DNA of 64,000 nt from Sphingomonas sp. Lineage in GTDB: Bacteria; Pseudomonadota; Alphaproteobacteria; Sphingomonadales; Sphingomonadaceae. The position numbers and the translations under genes are program-made. The notes below the pieces were generated by a model. The model did not search any database. It was not told where the DNA came from and worked only from the letters and a program-made list of their open reading frames with translations. Position 1 is the first letter of the stretch. Every line of letters starts with the position of its first letter. The stretch lies in assembly GCF_017304615.1 (NCBI RefSeq), contig NZ_JAFKLZ010000001.1, forward strand, positions 496,001 through 560,000, given 5' to 3'. Below, one piece after another: positions 25,317 to 33,097 of this stretch.

Positions 25317-26348
25317 TCAAACCGGCGGAAGCGTTTTCGACCAGGTTTTGACGATCTCCGCGTAGCGCTCCGGCTGAAACAGGTGCATCATGTGCAGCGC
25401 ATCGGGATGGGATTGATAATCGACCTTTACGCCGGCGGCGCGGATCAGCTCACAAGCCTTTTGAGCCTGGAGATCGGACAAGGCGCCGATCAGATTTCCT
25501 GTCGCCGGGTCGATCGCGCGTTGGTGATGGGTGATCAGTACGGGGACCTTTACCGAGCTCAACATCCGGTCATGTGGGCAGTTGAGGCCCACGGTTCCTT
25601 CCCAAAAAGCACGCGCCCATTCCGGATCGTATTCCTTGAGATTTTGCCGCGGTTCAGGAGAGGAACCCGCCATTCGTAACAGCGGGCTGGTGGAAGACTT
25701 CGCAGCGGCGAGGAAGCCCGCCCAGTCGTTTATCTTCCACTGGTCGCCAAGATAATCCCGGTACATTTCAAATGCGGGACCGGCGGCCTGCCGGATCGAA
25801 TGACCGAACTTTGGTGTCAGCTCGGAGGCGAACAGCGGAGGGTCTTCATAGACTGCCCCGCGGATTTGACCCGGCATCGCATAGGCCGACAGCCAGGCGG
25901 ACAGAACGCCTCCTGAGGAATTGCCGGCGCAGATGACCGGCTTCCTGATGACCAATGCAATGAACCGGACCAGATCGTTGCCGAAATTGTCGAAGCTGTA
26001 TCTCTTGGGAGTCCAGCTGCTTCTCCCTTGACCGCGCAGGTCGACCGCGAAGACGTGAAAGTCCTCTGCCAGGAGTTTCATCGCCTTCTCGTATGTCCAC
26101 CAGGACCCGGTTTGTTCGGGCACGAGGAGCAGGGCGGGCTTTTCCGGCGAACCCGCCTCTGCGTAATTCATTTGAATTTCGCCGAGATCTGCCAGGCGTT
26201 CCGGATAGTCATGCGGAACATACACGTTGCGATTGGCCGGCGAGGGGGGCTTTTCGGACGCTATGGCTCCTGAAGCTGCAATCGCGATTGGAGCCGTCGC
26301 TGCGGATTTAATGAAGTCCCGGCGCCCATTTTCAGGTGAACTGGTCAT
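25317..26348 (-). CDS. Tat-exported alpha/beta hydrolase
   Basis: A 343-residue protein starting at the ATG at 26348. The leader has the twin-arginine motif 'GRRDFIKSAAT' and a hydrophobic Ala-rich segment, so it is folded before export. The alpha/beta-hydrolase core shows 'PALLLVPEQTGSWWTYE', 'VFAVDLRGQGRSSW', the nucleophile elbow 'CAGNSSGGVLS' (Ser near residue 146) and a C-terminal His in 'HPDALHMMHLF'. It probably cleaves an ester or lactone in the periplasm. It sits between an exported amidohydrolase and an MBL hydrolase. Confidence 0.88.
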   Translation of the reverse strand: MTSSPENGRRDFIKSAATAPIAIAASGAIASEKPPSPANRNVYVPHDYPERLADLGEIQMNYAEAGSPEKPALLLVPEQTGSWWTYEKAMKLLAEDFHVFAVDLRGQGRSSWTPKRYSFDNFGNDLVRFIALVIRKPVICAGNSSGGVLSAWLSAYAMPGQIRGAVYEDPPLFASELTPKFGHSIRQAAGPAFEMYRDYLGDQWKINDWAGFLAAAKSSTSPLLRMAGSSPEPRQNLKEYDPEWARAFWEGTVGLNCPHDRMLSSVKVPVLITHHQRAIDPATGNLIGALSDLQAQKACELIRAAGVKVDYQSHPDALHMMHLFQPERYAEIVKTWSKTLPPV

Positions 26349-26403
26349 ATCCGTGTCTGTCCATAAAGATTGGGCCGCATCGTTGCGCGACTGTCGGCCA
26401 GGC

Positions 26404-27930
26404 TCAGTGGAAATATCCCTTGCCCGCTTCGACCTTGTGCAGGATGCCGTCGAGATCGGCGCGCGAGTAATAATAGCCGGCTCGCACCACGCCCGCGATC
26501 CGATGCAGGTTTTGCACGCTATCGATCGGGTTGGCGTCGAGAAGAACCAGGTCCGCGCTGGCGCCGGTAGCGATGCGCCCAAACATCGGCCAGCCCATGA
26601 AGTCGCCCCCATTGATCGTCGTCATCTGGAGAATTTTCAGTGGGGTGATACCAGCCTTTGCGAGCTCGTCGAACTCCTGATGCAGCGAGAAGCCCGGCAC
26701 TTCCCATTGACCACTCACGTCGCTCCCCGCGAGCATCTTCACGCCGGCATCGTCGTAGAGTTTCGTCATGCGAAGCTGCAGTTCGTACACTTTGGCGAGA
26801 GCGGCCCGTTTCGGCGCATCATGGTTCTTGGCGAACTTCGCCGCTGTCTCACGCCACAAGGCGATGGTTTCAGGCGGCATGTACTTATAATTGGCGTCGT
26901 CAGCGTATTCGGGGGCACCGCTGAGTTCGATCGTTCGGAGGCGGATCAGGGTTGGGATCTGCCACGTTTCGTATTTGACGAACGTGGCGGCCAGCGCGCG
27001 ACATTTGGTATCGTCGAATGTCGCCAAAATGCGATCGTAACGCGCTGCGCCAGCCTCATCGGCGTCCGCTGACGGGTTGATGATCCGCTTCTGGATCAGG
27101 TCGGCGGCGAGTTTTTCCATGAGCGGAAGTTTTGTGGGAGGAGCTTTCATGACCGGCTGTTTGGCGACCGCTTCCCGCAGCGCTGCCTCATCAGTCGAGC
27201 ACGAGATCATTTCCGTATCGCCAGGCCCCAAATGTTCGATCGCGCGCATTCCGCGTCGCGCGGCTTCCGCGGCATCGACGCCGGGCTGAAGATGGCCGAC
27301 GAACGGAAGACCGACTTTTCGCGCCTCTTCTTCGGCCGCGAAAAAGATGTCGGGCGCAGCAAGCCCGACCTTGATGAAGTCGGCGCCTTGCCTTTTTTGG
27401 GCGTCGACTTCCTTGCGTACCTCGTCAGGAGAGCCGGCATTGAACGGCGTTAGGATCGTCCCGGGCATAAGCAGCGCTTCTGGCGCATATCGCCCTGTTG
27501 GCTTGCGGCCCTGCGCGCGCTCCTCGAGCATCCGGGGCGAGCCCGACATCTGCCGAAAGCCCGTGATGCCATTGGCAAGCATGAGGGCCATCGTGCCTGA
27601 GACGTCGAACGGACCGAGCGGGTGCGCGTGAAAGTCGTTATACCCGGGGACGAGAAACTTCCCCTGCGCCTTCACTATTTGCGCGCCCGTCGCTTGCGGC
27701 AACGTGCCCATCGGCACAATCGAGACGACTTTCCCCTTGTCGGTCAAAACGTCCATGTTCGGCGAGAGCTTGCCGTCGCGGACATCGACGACCGTGACGC
27801 CGGACAGGATGAGCTTGCCGGACGGCTGGATCGTCGTCACCGGATGCCATGGTTCGTAGTCGACCCAGGCATAGGCGCCCGTGCCCGCGACGAGCGCGAT
27901 GCCTAGCGCAATCAGCCATTTCCTACGCAT
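26404..27930 (-). CDS. membrane-anchored or exported amidohydrolase (imidazolonepropionase/prolidase-like)
   Basis: A 508-residue metal-dependent amidohydrolase. Residues 4-22 are a hydrophobic signal or anchor ('WLIALGIALVAGTGAY'). 'LVPGYNDFHAHPLGPFDV' gives the His-x-His pair (about residue 102), 'FVGHLQPG' and 'AIEHLGPGD' give further His ligands, and 'MLAGSDVSGQW' the catalytic Asp (about 411). The C-terminus returns to the small beta domain ('ASADLVLLDANP'). AGGAGG precedes the ATG. It is the first gene of the three-gene operon of exported hydrolases. The substrate is probably an amide or ester. Confidence 0.9.
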   Translation of the reverse strand: MRRKWLIALGIALVAGTGAYAWVDYEPWHPVTTIQPSGKLILSGVTVVDVRDGKLSPNMDVLTDKGKVVSIVPMGTLPQATGAQIVKAQGKFLVPGYNDFHAHPLGPFDVSGTMALMLANGITGFRQMSGSPRMLEERAQGRKPTGRYAPEALLMPGTILTPFNAGSPDEVRKEVDAQKRQGADFIKVGLAAPDIFFAAEEEARKVGLPFVGHLQPGVDAAEAARRGMRAIEHLGPGDTEMISCSTDEAALREAVAKQPVMKAPPTKLPLMEKLAADLIQKRIINPSADADEAGAARYDRILATFDDTKCRALAATFVKYETWQIPTLIRLRTIELSGAPEYADDANYKYMPPETIALWRETAAKFAKNHDAPKRAALAKVYELQLRMTKLYDDAGVKMLAGSDVSGQWEVPGFSLHQEFDELAKAGITPLKILQMTTINGGDFMGWPMFGRIATGASADLVLLDANPIDSVQNLHRIAGVVRAGYYYSRADLDGILHKVEAGKGYFH

Positions 27931-28214
27931 GTTGCCTCCTCAATCCTCACTGTCTGCTGCTGGACCCCGATAAGGCTCGGCGAACGGCCAATGTGCCGCT
28001 CCCGCAACCCCTCGGGTCGCGGCCACTTGCCGGTTGGCGCCAAGCAAAAGAGTTGGGCATCCTCTCAATCCTTTGTTCGACGAGTGCGCTTTGCCCCAGC
28101 CGTTCAGCGCACGCCAGTAATAAATATATTGCTTAAAAAAAACTATGAATGCAGGATGCCCGTAATGGTGATTTGCGGGATTGGCGGCCGAATCGACTGC
28201 CGGAGAGGGATTTC

Positions 28215-29081
28215 ATGAAGCTGTTGCGATTCGACGATGCGGCTGGGCCGCGTCTGGGAGTTATGGCGAACGACGTAATTGTCCCGCTCGATGCGCTACG
28301 CGGGGATTATCCGACAATGCTTGCCGTCATTGCGGCGGGCGACGCGGCGTTGGCGAAGATCGCGGCTGTCGTCGATCAGGCCGCCGATACGGTGCCGCTG
28401 GCAGACGTCAGACTGTTGGCGCCCCTTGAACGACCCGGCAAATTCCTTGCGATCGGCATGAATTACAAAAAGCATGTCGCGGAGGCGGAGAAGCTCGGGA
28501 TCGCAGCCCCGACAAACCAATATTGGTTCAACAAACAGACCACGTGCATCGCTGGCCCGTTCGAGGATACCGATCCCGGCGTGTCCCAGGCGCTCGATTA
28601 CGAGGTCGAACTGTGCGTCATTATCGGAAAACCGGCCAAGAGCGTCGACGCAGCTAACGCGAAAAACCACGTTTTCGGCTACACCGTTTGTAACGACGTA
28701 TCGGCACGCGACTGGCAACGGCATTCGCCGACGTTCACCGTGGGCAAGTCGTTCGACACGCACGGGCCGATCGGACCCTGGATCGTAACGGCCGACGAGA
28801 TTGCCGATCCCCACGGACTCGATCTTCGCTGTTTCGTGAACGGTGACTTGCGACAGGCCGGAAACACCGGTGAACTGATCCACAACGTCTGGGATCAGAT
28901 CGCCTATCTCTCGACGGCCTTCACCCTCGAACCGGGCGATTTGCTTGCCACTGGAACGCCTGACGGTGTGGGCGCGGCGATGAATCCGCCTCAGTTCCTG
29001 AAGGTCGGCGACGTGGTGCGCTGTGAGATCGAGGGCATCGGCGCGATCGAGAATAGGGTCGCCGCTCCGGCGGCAAAATAA
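28215..29081 (+). CDS. fumarylacetoacetate hydrolase (FAH) family protein
   Basis: A 288-residue FAH-fold enzyme starting at ATG 28215 behind GGAGAGGGA. The family core is seen at 'FLAIGMNYKKHVAEAEKLG', the metal-binding Glu cluster 'ALDYEVELCVIIGKPAK' (about residues 114-130), 'GYTVCNDVSARDWQ' and 'TGTPDGVGAAM'. Members hydrolyse C-C bonds of acylpyruvates or decarboxylate/isomerise ring-cleavage products. It leads an operon with an extradiol dioxygenase, flavin monooxygenase and transporter, so it probably processes the meta-cleavage product. Confidence 0.92.
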   Translation: MKLLRFDDAAGPRLGVMANDVIVPLDALRGDYPTMLAVIAAGDAALAKIAAVVDQAADTVPLADVRLLAPLERPGKFLAIGMNYKKHVAEAEKLGIAAPTNQYWFNKQTTCIAGPFEDTDPGVSQALDYEVELCVIIGKPAKSVDAANAKNHVFGYTVCNDVSARDWQRHSPTFTVGKSFDTHGPIGPWIVTADEIADPHGLDLRCFVNGDLRQAGNTGELIHNVWDQIAYLSTAFTLEPGDLLATGTPDGVGAAMNPPQFLKVGDVVRCEIEGIGAIENRVAAPAAK

Positions 29082-29102
29082 CGGCTGACGTCGGAGACGG
29101 TT

Positions 29103-30035
29103 ATGGCCGTACATGGAATATTGTCCGTTACGCTGGACGTACCGTCGCTAGACGAGGGCGTAAAATTCTACACCGATGCCGGTCTCGAAGCGGTGATCGA
29201 GGACGGTATCGCGCACTTGCGATGCGTCGGTCAGGACCGAAGCTCGATCATCTTGCGCGGGGGGATGGCGAAAAAGCAGCTCCATCATGTCGCGCTTCGC
29301 GCTGACGGCCTCGACGAGATTGCGAGTCGAACGGAAGATGCCGGAGGGCAGGTCGTTCCGGCGCCAACAGGGTTCGCGGACAATGGGCTGTGGGTGACCG
29401 ATCCAAATGGCACCCTGTTTCATCTGATAGAGCATCCGGCCGATCCCGACTTGGCGGCGACGCCGCCGTTCGAAATCAACGGCCCGGGGCGCATCACGCG
29501 CATTCGCCGCTCGGCCATGCTGCCCGCGACGCACTATGCGCGGGTCAGGCCGCTAAGATTAGGCCACGTTCTCCTGTTTTCGCCTGATGTGATGGCGAGC
29601 GTGCGTTTTGTCACCGAAGCGCTAGGCATGGGTCTCGCCGATCAAGCGCAGGATGTGATCGCCTTCACCTGCGCACGCCGAAACAGCGACCACCACGTCC
29701 TCGCCTTCGCGAAGTCGCCGGGGATCGGCTTCCACCATGCCAGTTTTCAGGTGGTCGATCCCGACGAGGTCGGTCGCGCGGGACGCGCGTTGCTCGACAA
29801 GACCGGGCGGGGCGATTGGGGCGTGGGCCGGCACACGATCGGCTCGAACTTCTTCCACTACATCCAGGACCCTTGGGGATCCTGGTTCGAATATTATTCC
29901 GACATGGACCATATCGACGATTACGCGCTGTGGTCGCCGACGAATTACGGAATGGAAGACAGCCTCGCGAACTGGGGCCCAGCGGTGCCCGGTGATTTCG
30001 TCCACAATTATGAAGTCGAGGGTACGAACGCGTGA
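29103..30035 (+). CDS. VOC-family extradiol ring-cleavage dioxygenase
   Basis: A 310-residue two-module type I extradiol dioxygenase. Fe ligands are present in the second module: His in 'RLGHVLLFSPD' (about 154), His in 'GIGFHHASFQVVD' (about 213) and Glu in 'SWFEYYSDMD' (about 264). It follows the FAH gene by about 20 bases, and its stop overlaps the GTG start of the flavin monooxygenase. It would open a catechol made by that monooxygenase. It is more distant from the other two dioxygenases in the window than they are from each other. Confidence 0.92.
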   Translation: MAVHGILSVTLDVPSLDEGVKFYTDAGLEAVIEDGIAHLRCVGQDRSSIILRGGMAKKQLHHVALRADGLDEIASRTEDAGGQVVPAPTGFADNGLWVTDPNGTLFHLIEHPADPDLAATPPFEINGPGRITRIRRSAMLPATHYARVRPLRLGHVLLFSPDVMASVRFVTEALGMGLADQAQDVIAFTCARRNSDHHVLAFAKSPGIGFHHASFQVVDPDEVGRAGRALLDKTGRGDWGVGRHTIGSNFFHYIQDPWGSWFEYYSDMDHIDDYALWSPTNYGMEDSLANWGPAVPGDFVHNYEVEGTNA

Positions 30036-31648
30036 GCGAAGTCGATGTTGACGTCCTGGTCGTGGGCGCCGGCCCGGCCGGTCTGGCCTCTGCCATAGAA
30101 TTGGGGTCACGCGGCGTGCGTGTGCTGGTGGCGGAGCGCAATGACAGGGGAGGGACTGCGCCGCGGGCGAAGACCACGAATGTTCGGACGCGGACCCACC
30201 TTCGGCGTTGGGGGCTGGCGGACAGGCTTGCCGAAGAGTCGCCCTTCGGCGTCGATTACCCGAACAATATGGTGTTCGTGACGCGCCTTTCCGGCTTCGA
30301 ACTGGCGCGCTTTGCCAATGCGTTCAATGCTTCGCCGGAACGTTCGCAGCTCTATCCCGAGCATGCACAGTGGATTCCGCAATATTCCCTTGAGAAGGTC
30401 CTGATCGAAAAGGTTCGGTCGCTGCGCTGCGTTGATCTCCGCTTCGATACCGACTTCGAAACGGCAAGCCAGGACGACACTGGCGTCACCGCCAAACTGA
30501 CCGATAAGGACGGTGGCGAATTGACAGTTCGCGCACGGTATCTGATCGGCGCAGACGGCGCCCGAAGCAAGATACGCGATCTCATTGGCGCGACGCTGGA
30601 AGGCCAGCACGGCCTGTCGCACAGCTACAACATCATCTTTCGCGCCCCCGGCCTGAGCGAAGCGCATGCTCACGGCCCCGCAGCGATCTATTGGCAGTTG
30701 GGCAGGCAGGGCCTCAGTGCGGTCGGTCCGATGGACCGGGACGATAAATGGTTCTTTATGCCGGGCGGTGCAAAGCCGGGCGAAAAGCTATCCGATGAGG
30801 AGGCCGTCGCACTCATCGTCGAGCGCACCGGCATCGACATGCCATTCGAGGTCCTGAGCGCAGATTCATGGGCGGCAAGCGAACTGATCGCCGACAAATA
30901 TGCCGATCGCCGCATCATCCTGGCCGGCGATGCATGCCATCTCCATCCACCATTTGGTGGTTACGGCATGAACATGGGAATCGGCGATGGCGTCGATCTG
31001 GGATGGAAGATTGCCGCGACGTTGCAAGGGTGGGGCGGCCCTAGACTGATCGACACCTATGAGGCCGAGCGGCGTCCGATCCACCGTGCGGTCATCGACG
31101 AGGCGATGGCGAACTACGCCATCGCCGGTACGATGCCTCCGCCGCAACTCGAGGACGACGGACCGGAAGGCGAACAAATCCGCAGGGCCGTGGGGATGGT
31201 CATACAGTCGGCCAAGGGTCGCGAGTTCAATACGCTGGGGACGGTTCTGGGGCTGGGCTATGAGGGATCGCCGATCGTTTCGGCCGAGCCCGGGCCACCG
31301 CCTGAACATGTCAACGAAGTGTACACGCCAACCGCTCGACCGGGCTATCTTGCGCCCCATGCCTGGCTCGAGGATGGTCGATCGCTTTATGACGCTTTCG
31401 GCCAGGGGTTTTCGCTCGTCGTGGCACGCAATGCCGATGAGACCGAGGTCGCCAAGGCGGTCGATGACGCCCGAATGCTGGGGGTCCCCCTGACGATCGT
31501 GCGACCCGGAAATGTCCCCGCTCGCGACCTCTACGGTGTTTCGTTGACCCTAGTGAGGCCGGATCAGCATGTGGCGTGGCGCGGTGATCAGTGGACGAGC
31601 GCGTTGGGTATGGCAGTTGCGCGCCGCGAGCCTGTCGCTGCGGCATGA
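30032..31648 (+). CDS. FAD-dependent aromatic monooxygenase (phenol hydroxylase/MhpA type)
   Basis: A 538-residue class A flavin hydroxylase starting at GTG 30032 inside the dioxygenase stop. FAD motifs are 'DVLVVGAGPAGLASAIELG' (residues 6-24), 'LIGADGARSKIRDLIG' and 'IILAGDACHLHPPFGGYGMNMG' (about 295). The C-terminal 130 residues form the thioredoxin-like domain typical of phenol hydroxylases and MhpA. It hydroxylates an aromatic ring with NAD(P)H and O2, supplying the neighbouring extradiol enzyme. Confidence 0.92.
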   Translation: MSEVDVDVLVVGAGPAGLASAIELGSRGVRVLVAERNDRGGTAPRAKTTNVRTRTHLRRWGLADRLAEESPFGVDYPNNMVFVTRLSGFELARFANAFNASPERSQLYPEHAQWIPQYSLEKVLIEKVRSLRCVDLRFDTDFETASQDDTGVTAKLTDKDGGELTVRARYLIGADGARSKIRDLIGATLEGQHGLSHSYNIIFRAPGLSEAHAHGPAAIYWQLGRQGLSAVGPMDRDDKWFFMPGGAKPGEKLSDEEAVALIVERTGIDMPFEVLSADSWAASELIADKYADRRIILAGDACHLHPPFGGYGMNMGIGDGVDLGWKIAATLQGWGGPRLIDTYEAERRPIHRAVIDEAMANYAIAGTMPPPQLEDDGPEGEQIRRAVGMVIQSAKGREFNTLGTVLGLGYEGSPIVSAEPGPPPEHVNEVYTPTARPGYLAPHAWLEDGRSLYDAFGQGFSLVVARNADETEVAKAVDDARMLGVPLTIVRPGNVPARDLYGVSLTLVRPDQHVAWRGDQWTSALGMAVARREPVAAA

Positions 31649-32970
31649 CGGTTCCAGCTGCACCTGACCTTGTCCGAGCGCGGCTCGACGCTGCGCCGAT
31701 GAGCACGACGCAGTCGCTGGCCGTGGCCATCGCGTTCTTGCTGTCGGCGTTGGACGGCTTCGACGTGCTGTCCGTGACGTTCGTCGCCCCGGCAATCATC
31801 AAGGCGTGGCATGTTGAGAAGGGGGCGCTTGGCGTGTTACTGTCAGCGGGCCTCGCCGGGATGGCTGCGGGGGCATTCATCCTGGCGCCGATCGCGGATC
31901 TTGCCGGCCGCAAGGTGATGGTGTTGGTCGCGCTCGGGCTGATGGCGGCCGGCATGGCCCTCAGTGCCGGCGCGGGGTCGCTTGAACAACTGATAGCTTG
32001 GCGAGTGGTAACCGGGGTCGGCATCGGATCATGCGTCGCCGTTATCAATCCTATCGCCACGGAATTTGCGAATGCGCGGCGTCGACCCCTGACCATCTCC
32101 GTGATGGCGCTCGGCTACCCCGTCGGCGGCGTCGTTGGCGGTCTGCTCGCTGCGGTGCTGCTGCGGCATTATGGATGGCAGGCAGTTTTCGCCGCGGGTG
32201 CGATCGGCGCCCTCATCATGATCCCGGCGGTCTTGCTGCTGTTGCCCGAATCAATTGCGTACCTGGTATCGAGAAAGGGCAGTCTTGAGCAGCTCAACGC
32301 CGTGCTTGTACGCTGCGACCAACCGCCGCTAGACGCCTGGCCGGAAGAAAGCGCGGTCGCAAAGCGTGGCTATTCGGCGCTCTTCACCCGAGAACAGGCG
32401 GCGGCCACAGTTTGGCTCGTTTGCATCACGATGCTCTTCACGTTCCCGGTCTATTTCGTGCTCAGCTGGCTACCGCAGATGATCGCCGAAATGGGATTTG
32501 CTTCCTCGACAGCAAGCCTCGCCTCAGCGGTTGCCAGCATGGCAGGCGTTGCCGGAGGTCTGGTGCTCGGCTGGCGCGCTCAGCGCGGCGGCCTGCGCTG
32601 GCTAACCAGCGGCGGCATGGTTGGGCTGGGGCTAGCTACCAGCCTATTCGGGGTAACACCGCCCCATTTACCCATGCTGATGGCAATGGCCGCTGCCTGC
32701 GGATTTTTTTTGTTCGGCGCGTCGTGCGGTTCATTTGCGACGGCGGCGACCACGTTTAAGGACGAAGCGCGCGCCGCAGGCAGCGGTTTTGTCAGCGGGG
32801 CGGGGCGGGTGAGTAGCGCTATAGCACCCGCAGCGGCAGGATGGTTGTTCGCGGCCGGGTTCGATCGCGCAGTCGTCTCGAGCATCTTCGGCGGGTTTGC
32901 GATCGCTGCCGGCGCCATTCTCTACTTCGGTTGGGGGCGGTTTCGACCGGCCCAACATCGTTTGCGATAG
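31645..32970 (+). CDS. MFS transporter, aromatic acid:H+ symporter (AAHS) type
   Basis: About 441 residues with 12 membrane segments, a paralogue of the carrier at 21714 with the same length. The first segment reads 'LSALDGFDVLSVTFVAPAI' and the 2-3 loop 'PIADLAGRKVMVL'. Its ATG overlaps the monooxygenase stop (ATGA), so uptake is produced with the catabolic enzymes. It is probably specific for a benzoate, phenylpropionate or similar acid. Confidence 0.93.
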   Translation: MTVPAAPDLVRARLDAAPMSTTQSLAVAIAFLLSALDGFDVLSVTFVAPAIIKAWHVEKGALGVLLSAGLAGMAAGAFILAPIADLAGRKVMVLVALGLMAAGMALSAGAGSLEQLIAWRVVTGVGIGSCVAVINPIATEFANARRRPLTISVMALGYPVGGVVGGLLAAVLLRHYGWQAVFAAGAIGALIMIPAVLLLLPESIAYLVSRKGSLEQLNAVLVRCDQPPLDAWPEESAVAKRGYSALFTREQAAATVWLVCITMLFTFPVYFVLSWLPQMIAEMGFASSTASLASAVASMAGVAGGLVLGWRAQRGGLRWLTSGGMVGLGLATSLFGVTPPHLPMLMAMAAACGFFLFGASCGSFATAATTFKDEARAAGSGFVSGAGRVSSAIAPAAAGWLFAAGFDRAVVSSIFGGFAIAAGAILYFGWGRFRPAQHRLR

Positions 32971-33097
32971 CCACAGGCATCGCGAGAATATTCAGCCAGA
33001 TAAAAAAGTCATATTGTAAAAAAATATTTTTATTTTACACGTATCGTTATCCGAAAACGGCGACGGGTTACCCGATCGCAAGGGGAGGGGAATAACG
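32971..33097 (+). promoter_or_regulatory. AT-rich leader of the TonB receptor gene
   Basis: The 127-base gap contains an AT tract around 33000-33045 (AAAAAAATATTTTTATTTTAC) that stands out in this GC-rich DNA, followed by AGGGGAGGGG as ribosome site before the ATG at 33098. A promoter is likely here, but no clear -35/-10 pair was picked. Confidence 0.4.

Noticed and set aside
26335..26348. TGACCAGTTC half of the TetR palindrome at 26346
   Set aside because: It coincides with the start codon of the alpha/beta hydrolase, lacks the second GTCA half, and lies outside the cluster of true sites.
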